NCBI RefSeq assembly: GCF_003369915.1
Contig: NW_022881603.1
Span: forward strand, 34,345,522-34,409,521
Direction of reading: 5' to 3'
Source of the DNA: Drosophila miranda
Lineage: Eukaryota; Arthropoda; Insecta; Diptera; Drosophilidae
Length of the DNA: 64,000 nucleotides
The number at the start of each line of letters is the position of its first letter. The stretch's first letter is position 1. A program made the position numbers and the translations under genes. Shown in pieces: positions 56,148 to 64,000 of the stretch. A model generated the notes under the pieces. The model saw only the letters and a list, made by a program, of their open reading frames with translations, was not told the origin of the DNA and did no database searches.

Positions 56148-57263
56148 TTAACCATATTGAGAAAGTTTTTTGTCATCTTCGTTCGTCCATTTGTTCCCTA
56201 CATTTTTGATTTGACCGTATTTTTTGATGTTCTTCACCCTGCTCCACATAGAGGGCGATGAGGAGACCTCTTCTATAAACTTGGAAAAGTTGCGCTTTAT
56301 AAGATTTTTTACGTGATTTTGTAGATTTTTGTCAGCTTCTAAGGTTGCTCTGGCATCAGCCAATTTTTTGGTGATGTAGAATTTTTGCCTGCAAGCGTTT
56401 CTCACGCGAAAAAGTTTTTCCGTTTCCTCGTTCCACCATTTCTTAGCAACGTACTTGTTCTTGCTTGGGAATGTGACCGTGTTTTTTAAGGTCAGGGATG
56501 TCACTTTTTCATTGAGCTCCTCCAGATTTGAGAAATCACTTGCACCCAGAATCCGGGCTATTCTGTTGTGAAGGATCTTCTTGCCTTGGAGGGAGGCATT
56601 TAGGCCTTGCACTGCTAATACAATTGGGAAGTGGTTGCTGTTCGTAATTTTTGTTTTGAGGACTTGCCAGTTAATAGTTCCATTTCTGTAGTTCGAAAAA
56701 GAAAGGTCAAGAACGGAGAATTGAGATGGGCTCCTGGAGAAGGTTGGCGAACCGTCGTTTAGGCAGATAAATCCGGCCTCCCGGGTGGAATTCTCAATGC
56801 TGCGACCCTTGCGATCACAGATCGGACTTCCCCAGATAGAAGACCTAGCGTTGAAGTCCCCGCCCACTATTGAGGGTATGTCAAGCGAAGCCGCGAATTC
56901 GAAAAACTTTTTTGTGCCCGATTTAAACTGTGAAACTGTTGTTGATGGCGGTGCATATATGCTAAAAATATTGAAATTGCTCTTGAGGTTTAATGTTTTT
57001 ATTCCTAAAATTTCCAAGTCGTTCTCTATTTTTAAAATGCTGAATTGAATGTTTTTCCTGACGTAGATGCCAACCCCGCCGTAGTCGTCCTCTCTGGGCC
57101 TGCAGAAAAAGTTATAGTCTAAAATGCTGCAGTCCGCGTTGTTCAACACCCAAATCTCTGAGAGGATGGCAATATCTATTGCGTTCTTGTCTAGGAACAT
57201 TGAGAGGAACTGTTTGTTGTTGTTGTGTGTCAGACTTTGAATATTTAGCTGAAGAATCTTCAT
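56148..57263 (-). CDS. LINE ORF2 N-terminal part: AP-like endonuclease
   Basis: ATG at 57263 overlaps the ORF1 stop (ATGA), a common LINE arrangement for reinitiation. It contains exonuclease-endonuclease-phosphatase motifs: LQLNIQSL (Asn), ILSEIW (Glu), YAPPS, IVGGDFNARSSIWG (Asp, Asn), VLDLSFSN and NSNHFPIVL (His). A DUF-like helical region (RKKWWNEETEKLF type) follows. The frame stops at 56148 and RT resumes in another frame near 55890, so a frameshift separates them. Confidence 0.85.
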   Translation of the reverse strand: MKILQLNIQSLTHNNNKQFLSMFLDKNAIDIAILSEIWVLNNADCSILDYNFFCRPREDDYGGVGIYVRKNIQFSILKIENDLEILGIKTLNLKSNFNIFSIYAPPSTTVSQFKSGTKKFFEFAASLDIPSIVGGDFNARSSIWGSPICDRKGRSIENSTREAGFICLNDGSPTFSRSPSQFSVLDLSFSNYRNGTINWQVLKTKITNSNHFPIVLAVQGLNASLQGKKILHNRIARILGASDFSNLEELNEKVTSLTLKNTVTFPSKNKYVAKKWWNEETEKLFRVRNACRQKFYITKKLADARATLEADKNLQNHVKNLIKRNFSKFIEEVSSSPSMWSRVKNIKKYGQIKNVGNKWTNEDDKKLSQYG

Positions 57264-57585
57264 TGTTGGATGTTTTGAGAACCAACTGCCATCCCTTGGG
57301 CAATCTGACGCCTATCTAGTTCTGCGTTGGAAGCATTGACAAATTCTCTAATTTCCTTAATAAATTTATTCGCTAAGGAATCCCCTTTAATGATGTTGTT
57401 TGGATCAATCAGGAACGCTGTGAGTTTGGCTCCTAGTGCGTTTAGCTTATCCTGGGCCAGAGAAGATGCCACGGATGAAGATCTAACAAATTTCTCGCTC
57501 ATTTGGACGCAGTCTGAGTTTATTGAGTTCTTCCACTCTGCCATGTTGGCTGCTGCCTTGGCCGCCTCTGCGTTCCGGGCGGCAT
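57260..57585 (-). CDS. LINE ORF1 C-terminal fragment
   Basis: The last ~95-108 residues of ORF1 end in VGSQNIQQ. The frame is open upstream to the junction with the errantivirus LTR (reading ARNAEAAKAAANMAEW), so the N-terminus is cut off. No zinc knuckle is visible in the remaining part. Confidence 0.65.
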
Positions 57586-57588
57586 GTC

Positions 57589-58118
57589 AGTTAACGTACC
57601 CAATTCTATTGAGCTCTTATACGAGTTGTAAACAATCTTTGGCTTTCCAAAACGAAAACAATTTCAATCTTGGGCCTCCGCCTAATTGATTTCTAAGATG
57701 TACAATCTCAAGGGCTCCCGCCGCAATCCCAATCTTTGACACTCGCCTAAATGGAAAACCAATGTTTGCCCACACCCGGCTTCTCATAAACAATCTCACT
57801 CCCGGCTTTCTGCAGATCCTGCACTTTAGGCATTTTACAGTTCTCTCTTTGGATGACGAAATCCAATGCTCGGGATGGCTAAATCAATTGAAATGTTTAT
57901 AGAAAAACTATTCCCGAAAGGGATCAACGATGCAAAGATCAGAAAGTTCAAGTCAGTCTTGATCCAGAAGCGACACCGCAAAGTCGAGCTAAAAATTAAG
58001 ATCGCGCAAACCCTTTGCCCGGAATCCTTTGTGACCCTCTACTTAAATCTATATCAGTGAAGTTAGAAGTAAAATAAAAACTTTTTAAAAACACAATCCG
58101 CTACCGCAGTTATTTAAT
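57589..58118 (+). repeat. Probable 5' LTR of the errantivirus
   Basis: The right edge is set by the primer-binding site. The left edge is set at AGTTAACG, because errantivirus LTRs typically start AGT and the LINE ORF1 frame stops here. AATAAAA at 58073 is a likely polyadenylation signal. The exact left edge and the target duplication are not proven because the other LTR is outside the window. Confidence 0.65.
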
Positions 58119-58136
58119 TGGCGCCCAACGTGGGGC
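58119..58136 (+). other. Primer-binding site, tRNA-Lys type
   Basis: TGGCGCCCAACGTGGGGC complements the 3' end of insect tRNA-Lys(CUU), immediately after the LTR. Confidence 0.8.
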
Positions 58137-59176
58137 GACGTTGTATAAAAAGCACCGAATAATAAAAGTGTTGCGTCGTGCCGAAACCCGAAGGACATAG
58201 ATATAAGATAAAAAAAAGTGAGATAAAAAGGAAACAAACCGGAGCTTATGGTGTGCAAAAATAAATACAATATACAATACAAATACAAATACAAATACAA
58301 TACAAAATACAAATAAATACAAAAGCTAATCAAGACAATTCAAAAATACAAAAAAACCAACAAAACCAAAGTTTTTAAACAAAGCCAACCAAACCAAAAT
58401 ACAAAGAAAGTGAAACTATCAGCTAAACCAAAGAAGGAAGACCCCCAGAAGACCCAGTTAAACAAAGAAATTTAAGAAGGAAGACCCGTTCGAAGACCTG
58501 TCAGCCAAATCAAGAAGGAAGACCCGTTCGAAGATCTGTCAGCCAAACTAAGAAGGACGACCCCTACCGGATAGTTCGTGAGCAAAAGTTGTATTAATAA
58601 ATATATAAGTTCAATTAGGTCCGGACGGACGGAGGGACGGACGGACGGACAGACGGACGGACGGACGGACGGACGGACGGACGGACGGACGGACGGACGA
58701 ACGGACAGACAGGGCTCAAACAACCCGCAACGCTTTGTTCGATCCGTACCTAATCTACCGCTTAAAACGAATAACCGAAAGCCCGAAATGTTTGCTCCGC
58801 GCGACAATGCAGATCACTGGCTAAGCATCAAATCCGAATATAGCGACAGTCGAGATAATCCGAACTATTGGATATCTGGCCACGGCAACCGACACCACGA
58901 TGACTTGGACCACTGGCAGCATCAGGCACAAAACGCATCCGTATTCTGGCAATTGGTCAACGATGCTGTTCAGACTTCGTTCCTTGTCCGCTGGCCCGAA
59001 ATATGGCCCAAATAAATCTAAAATCTGTTTTATTATACGTATCACTTTTTAAATTTTTCTCTTGCAACACGAAGTACGAGTATGTGTGTACATCAGCAAT
59101 TGGGACTAGTTCCTCCTTGTCTGTAACGTTAACAACAATCTTTAACCGTGGAAATAAGCTAATATATATTTTTCAA
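58137..59176 (+). other. Errantivirus leader with microsatellite; no clear Gag
   Basis: A/C-rich repeats (AAATACAATACA type, 58255-58325). Three copies of a ~37-bp AAGAAGGAAGACCCGTTCG unit at 58430-58560. A (GGAC)n run at 58622-58712 ending CAGACAGGGCTCAA, the same edge as the DINE-1 tract. The ORF at 58578-59015 mostly translates the microsatellite and has no Gag similarity I can see. A native Gag N-terminus is absent. Confidence 0.6.
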
Positions 59177-59306
59177 CTATTGATGCTGATCAAGAATATA
59201 TATACTTTATGGGGTCGGAAACGATTCCTTCTGGACGTTACACACATCCACTTTTACCACAAATCTAATATACCCCAATACTCATTTTGAGTATCGGGTA
59301 TAAAAA
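59177..59306 (+). mobile_element. DINE-1 copy B, 3' tail only
   Basis: Only the last 130 bp, from CTATTGATGCTGATCAAG to GGGTATAAAAA, identical in layout to the other copies. 5'-truncated. Confidence 0.85.
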
Positions 59307-59308
59307 TT

Positions 59309-59926
59309 AGAGACAATGCCTTACGCATTTTTGTCACTGGCCTAAACGGCGGCATCGCAGAAATCCTATTTTCATTGAATCCCCCAGATTTACCGAATGC
59401 CTTGGCAAAGGTACAGGAATTGCAATCAAATAACATTCGGGCCCAATTTGCCTACCAATTCAGTGGCCCCAGAAATTCAGGGAATAATAACTACAATACA
59501 TTAGGATTCAACCAACGACAACCAAGGACTAATAGTTCACCATTCGACCAAAAAAAGGATCTTCAGAGGAATAACATGTCATGGGGACAACCCTATTTCT
59601 TGGGTAATAGACAACAAAATCAGGTCCCAGAACCAATGGATGTAGACGAATCGATACAAATCAAGAACCGACAGAACAGCAATCAATTCAGGGGAAATAA
59701 TAATAATAGAAATTATCGGGAGAATACTAACGGTTATTATAGGAGAAATAATAACAATTATAACCAAGCTCAGCATTTTAGGGCAAACGTAGTACCGAAT
59801 AATCAGTCTAACGAAAATCAGGCGCAGAAACGAAAGCCAAACGAAATGTCGGAACAACCGGCTAATAAAGCAATGCGGATAAATAACATTGAGGAGGACC
59901 ATTTTTTAGATCAGCCCCCGAAGTAG
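59309..59926 (+). pseudogene. Errantivirus Gag, C-terminal fragment
   Basis: Begins within the conserved late Gag region (FVTGLNGGIAEILFSLNPPD; LAKVQELQSNN), followed by an Asn/Gln/Arg-rich tail that takes the place of zinc knuckles in errantiviruses. The N-terminal part is missing at the DINE-1 boundary. Gag would form particles; this fragment cannot. Confidence 0.75.
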
Positions 59927-59934
59927 GTCTGCCC

Positions 59935-60720
59935 TACTTAAAAAGAGTAGATAAAAAAATAAACAGAGAATTAAAAGTTTTGATAGATACGGGAGCAACT
60001 TCATGTTATATAAAAAATGGAATTTACGAAAATAAAAAAGAATTATCAATTTATAAGAAAGTTGCTACAGTGAATGGGTTTTCAATAATTAAATATTTCC
60101 ATAATATAACTATTTTCAACACAAAACAAGTGTTTTATGAAATAGATGGAATGGAGGCAGATTTACTAATAGGATTTAACCTATTAAAGAAAATCGGAGC
60201 TGTTATTGATACAGGAAAGGGGACTTTAAGTTATAAAGACAATGAGGAGAAACTAATATATGACGAGGTCCTTTCTTTAAACAAATTAACCCTTATAGAA
60301 GGAAAAACCATCCTTCCGTTGAAGGAATATATAATAAAAAAATATTTTGAAGAAGAAAAAGAAATGAAAAGTGATTCAGTAAAGGTAGAAGGAAGTTTAT
60401 ATAGCTTGGGATCAAAAAATTCTGAGCACGCCGACGAAGAATTATCCGTCAATAGTTTGGGATTCAAATATCCTGAACCCGCCGTCGTTGAATTATCCGA
60501 CATCCAAAGTTTTAATAGTTTGGGATTAAAATATCCTGAGCACGCCGTCGTAGAATTATCCGACACTAAAAGTTCGAATAGTTTGGGATTAAAGAATCCT
60601 GAACACGCCGTCGTTGAATTATCCGACAATGAACAATTTAAAAGTTTGGGATGCAAAAATCCTGAACGCGCCGTCGTAGAAATATCCGACATTCAAAATT
60701 ATGCAAATTCTGAATTGAAA
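59935..60720 (+). CDS. Errantivirus protease and repeat linker
   Basis: Retropepsin start LIDTGATSCYI and flap-side block DLLIGFNLLKKIGA are intact. After it a linker consists of five 63-bp (21-residue) units at about 60400-60715, each centred on SLG.K.PE.AVVELSD. The linker is broken by DINE-1 copy C at 60721; RT resumes at 61844. Confidence 0.8.
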
Positions 60721-61843
60721 CGAGGGGGAACGTTGTGAGTTGCTGCGTACACCGCAACTCTACAGTTATACCCGATACTAAGTCAGTATGGCTCTCCTCC
60801 GGCAGAAGCCGCTAATATTGAACGACACGACAAAGAGTGCGTGCGAGAGAGACAGAAAATCAGTCTGAGCGTGACGTCGGGCGCTGCGTGGCCACTGCAA
60901 ATTGATTTCTTGCTTTTAGCTACAAAAATAATCCGATCTGATCCAGATTCAGCAATCTGATAGATATAGTCATTATCTATGATTCTGCGTTTTTAGTTTT
61001 CTCGAATGTGCAATATTGTGGATGCAACAGATTTTCGTCCTTTGTGGGGGCGGAAGGGGTGGGGCGAAATTCTGAGATATACGTTTTATAGTGAGATCTA
61101 ACAGAAGTGCGGATACCAAATTTGGTTACTCTAGCCTTAATAGTCTCTGAGATTTGTGGATGCCCCAGATTTTCGTCCTTTGCGGGGGCGGAAGGGGGTG
61201 TGGCGAAATTTGAACACGAAACGGTCAAGGTCCGATATCACAGGAGTGTGGATACCAAATTTGGTTGTTCTTGCTCTTATAGGTTCTGAGATCCTTGAAC
61301 TCATATTTTGCAATTGGCAAAGCCGACCGTGAAACCTGTGTGTTAGAGAGAGACAGAGCGAGAAAGAATGAAATTGTTTTCTTGATTCTGGCTATAATAA
61401 TTATACGATCTGGTTGAGATCTTACACTCTAGAACATATAGTCATCCTCTACGATTCTGCGTTTTTGGTTTTATCGTATCTTTAAAAATGTGGATGCCAC
61501 AGATTTTCGTCCTTTGTGAGGGCGGAAGTGGGCGGGGCGAAGTTTTGAAATATTTTTGTAGCAGTGACATATCACAGAAGTCTGGATACAAAACATCGTT
61601 GCTCTAGCTCTTATAGTCTTTGAGCACTAGGCGCTGAAGGGACGGACGGACGGACGGACGGACGGACGGACGGACGGACAGACGGACAGACAGACAGGGC
61701 TCAATCGACTCGGCTATTGATGCTGATCAAGAATATATATACTTTATGGGGTCGGAAACGATTCCTTCTGGACGTTACACACATCCACTTTTACCACAAA
61801 TCTAATATACCCCAATACTCATTTTGAGTATCGGGTATAAAAA
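60721..61843 (+). mobile_element. DINE-1 copy C, between errantivirus protease and RT
   Basis: The longest copy here: CGAGGGGGAACG start, inverted repeat TTATACCCGATACT, three related internal blocks (CAGATTTTCGTCCTTTG at 61029, 61168 and 61501), a (GGAC)n tract at 61641-61690, and the standard tail. No target duplication. Confidence 0.9.
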
Positions 61844-63060
61844 ATGAAATTGTATAACACAATAACCTACAAAGAGGACAATTTAGAAAATCTCAGAGAG
61901 AAAATGGTATCTATCATCGAAGAAGACCATGCCAATATAAATTTACAGTTACCGTTCAGAACGGATATGAAAGGAGAGATTAACACTGAACATGATAGAC
62001 CGGTATATGGCAAGCAGTATCCATACGCTTATTCGGTTAACGATTTCGTTAATAACGAAATAAGTAAAATGTTAGATGAAGGTGTAATCAGACCTAGTAA
62101 AAGCCCATATAATTCACCGGTAATAGTAGTACCAAAGAAGGGAGTAAATGAGGACGGAACTCCTAAACATAGATTAGTAATAGACTTTAAGAAACCTAAT
62201 GAAAACACCGTACCGGATAGATACCCTATGCAAGATCCTTCAGTAATCCTTGCCAATTTAGGTAAGGCAAAGTATTTCTCGGCCATTGATTTAGAGTCAG
62301 GTTTCTATCAGATTTTAATGAGGGAATCAGATATTGAAAAAACATCTTTTTCCATAAATAACGGCAAATATGAATTTCTAAGAATGCCTATGGGATTGAC
62401 GAACGATCCCAGAATTTTCCAAAGGGCAATGGACGATATACTTAGAGAACAAGTTGGGAAAACTTGTCACGTCTATATGGACGATATAATAATATTTTCA
62501 AAAACTATAGAACAACATTATAAAGATCTAATTCATATAATACAGATATTGCAAAACGCTAACATGAAAATTTCCCTAGAAAAGTCTAAATTCTTTCAAT
62601 TGGAAACCAAATTTCTGGGATACATTGTTTCCCAAAATATCATTAAAACAGATCCAGACAAAATCTCCACAATACAAAACTATCCAATTCCTAAAAATAT
62701 CAGAGAGCTACGTAGCTTCTTAGGACTAACAGGGTATTACAGAAAATTTGTCCGAAATTATGCTACAATTGCCAAACCATTAACAAAATATCTCAGTGGA
62801 GTAAATGGGAAAGTTTCACGAAGGGCATCCAAGAAAACATTAATACAGCTGGATGAACCAGCAATGGGAGCATTTAAAAATTTAAAGGACAGTTTAATAG
62901 CACATATTGAATTAGTACAACCAGATTACAATAAAAAATTCACATTAACCACAGATGCATCGGACATAGCAATAGGTGCAGTTTTGTCGCAAGATGGGAA
63001 TCCCATAACATTTATTTCTAAAACTTTAAGTAAAACCGAGCAGTTATATGCTACTAATAA
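61844..63060 (+). pseudogene. Errantivirus reverse transcriptase and start of RNase H
   Basis: Contains RT blocks: RLVIDFKKPNENT, FSAIDLESGFYQI, RMPMGLTNDP and the catalytic VYMDDIIIFS. The connection has LGLTGYYRKFV. RNase H starts (TTDASDIAIGAVLSQDG; FISKTLSKTEQ) and is interrupted by DINE-1 copy D at 63061. Errantiviruses are insect relatives of retroviruses; this copy is broken. Confidence 0.88.
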
Positions 63061-64000
63061 CGAGGGGGAACGTTGTGAGTTGCTGCGGAGACCGCAACTC
63101 TACAGTTATACCCGATACTAAGTCAGTATGGCTCTTCTCCGGCAGACGCCGCTAATATTAAACGACACGACAAGGAGTGCGTGCGAGAGAGACAGAAAAT
63201 CAGTCTGAGCGTGACGTCGGGCGCTGCGTAGCCAGTGCAAATTGATTTGTTCCTTTTGGCTATAAAAATGATCTGATCTGATCCAGATTCAGCAATCTGA
63301 TAGATATGGTCATTATCTATGATTCTGCGTTTTTAGTTTTCTCGAATGTGCAATATTGTGGATGCAACAGATTTTCGTCCTTTGTGGGGGCGGAAGGGGG
63401 TGGGGCGAAATTCTGAGATATACGTTTTATAGTGAGATCTAACAGAAGTGCGGATACCAAATTTGGTTACTGTAGCCTTAATAGTCTCTGAGATTTGTGG
63501 ATGCCCCAGATTTTCGTCCTTTGCGGGGGCGGAAGGGGGTGTTTCGAAATTTGGACAGAAAACGGTCAAGGTCGGATATCACAGGAGTGTGGATACCAAA
63601 TTTGGTTGCTCTGGCTCTTATAGGTTCTGAGATCCTTGAACTCATATTTTGCAATTGACAAAACCGACCATGAAACCTGTGTGTTAGAGAGAGACAGAGC
63701 GAGAAAGAATGAAATTGTTTTCTTAATTCTGGCTATAATAATTATACGATCTGGTTGAGATCTTACACTCTAGAACATATAGTCATCCTCTACGATTCTG
63801 CGTTTTTGGTTTTATCGTATCTTTAAAAATGTGGATGCCACAGATTTTCGTCCTTTGTGAGGGCGGAAGTGGGCGGGGCGAAGTTTTGAAATATTTTTGT
63901 AGCAGTGACATATCACAGAAGTCTGGATCCAAAACATCGTTGCTCTAGATCTTATAGTCTTTGAGCACTAGGCGCTGAAGGGGACGGACGGACGGACGGA
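63061..64000 (+). mobile_element. DINE-1 copy D, cut by window end
   Basis: Same 5' end, inverted repeat and internal blocks as copy C, to the start of the (GGAC)n tract at the last bases. It is inserted in the RNase H part of the errantivirus. Confidence 0.9.

Larger units (their letters stand above)
53903..57588 (-). mobile_element. RNase-H LINE (I/LOA group), second segment, inside DNA ligase I
   Basis: Continuation of the LINE at 38483-38790 across PIF copy 2. Minus strand. It contains the end of ORF1 and ORF2 with endonuclease, RT and RNase H. The 5' part is cut at about 57588 by an errantivirus LTR, so the 5' end is not visible. The element inserted into ligase I at 38482. Confidence 0.88.
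57589..64000 (+). mobile_element. Errantivirus (insect endogenous retrovirus, Gypsy/297/17.6 type), broken, runs off the window
   Basis: It begins with an LTR of about 530 bp (AGTTAACG at 57589 to 58118), a tRNA-Lys primer-binding site, a long leader, a Gag remnant, protease and RT. It is interrupted by three DINE-1 copies (59177-59306, 60721-61843, 63061 to the end). It is inserted in the LINE's ORF1. RNase H's end, integrase and any env would lie beyond the window. Most of Gag is missing, so the copy is defective. Confidence 0.85.

Noticed and set aside
58578-59015. Plus-strand ORF with TDGRTDGR repeats as a possible gag
   Set aside because: Most of the N-terminal half is the (GGAC)n microsatellite, and the rest has no Gag similarity that I can see.

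Overview
The window is insect DNA, almost certainly Drosophila. Genes have short introns, several DINE-1/INE-1 (mini-Helitron) copies are present, and the retroelements belong to BEL/Pao, Ty3/Gypsy, errantivirus, PIF/Harbinger and RNase-H LINE families. The host genes Nap1, Lpt, Upf3 and DNA ligase I can be recognised. From memory, several of these sit together at 60A on chromosome 2R of D. melanogaster (Muller element C). Nap1 and Lpt are open from start to stop. A lipase, a METTL9-like methyltransferase, a MYND zinc-finger gene and ligase I carry stops, frameshifts or truncation, and Upf3 may have an early stop. Partial gene decay plus deep nested transposons is what a young, non-recombining neo-Y looks like (Drosophila miranda, whose neo-Y is Muller C, is the obvious candidate). 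That assignment is inference.

Layout. 1-3482: a damaged BEL/Pao element on the minus strand, window-truncated, inserted into a PIF/Harbinger transposon (3483-5997, right target-site copy TTA). 6000-8345: Nap1, plus strand, intact. 8892-10143: a secreted lipase, minus strand, with one premature stop. 10175-25214: a 15-kb Ty3/Gypsy element with very long LTRs (3.9 and 3.0 kb) packed with a 111-bp satellite, flanked by GTAT duplications and landing 31 bp upstream of the lipase start codon. A DINE-1 sits in its leader. 25566-30539: Lpt, minus strand, nine exons, 1486 codons, intact. 31382-32407: METTL9-like, plus strand, broken. 33023-34454: MYND gene, minus strand, broken. 35517-37000: Upf3, plus strand. 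37185-38482: 3' half of DNA ligase I, minus strand, cut off by a LINE.

38483 to the end is a transposon nest. A LINE inserted in ligase I is split by a second PIF copy (38791-53902, TSD TCA), which is itself split by a BEL/Pao element (39178-51943, TSD ATAAC). That BEL has two near-identical pol-ORF3 blocks in tandem, separated by an LTR scrap. The 5' part of the LINE is cut by an errantivirus (about 57589 to the window end), which is invaded by three DINE-1 copies.

Most interesting points: the satellite-filled LTR retrotransposon; the BEL element's third ORF (zinc knuckles plus an aspartic-protease-like domain in the env position) and its tandem structure; and the mixture of intact and broken host genes. 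All sequence statements come from reading the bases and conceptual translation by eye. No database search was run.
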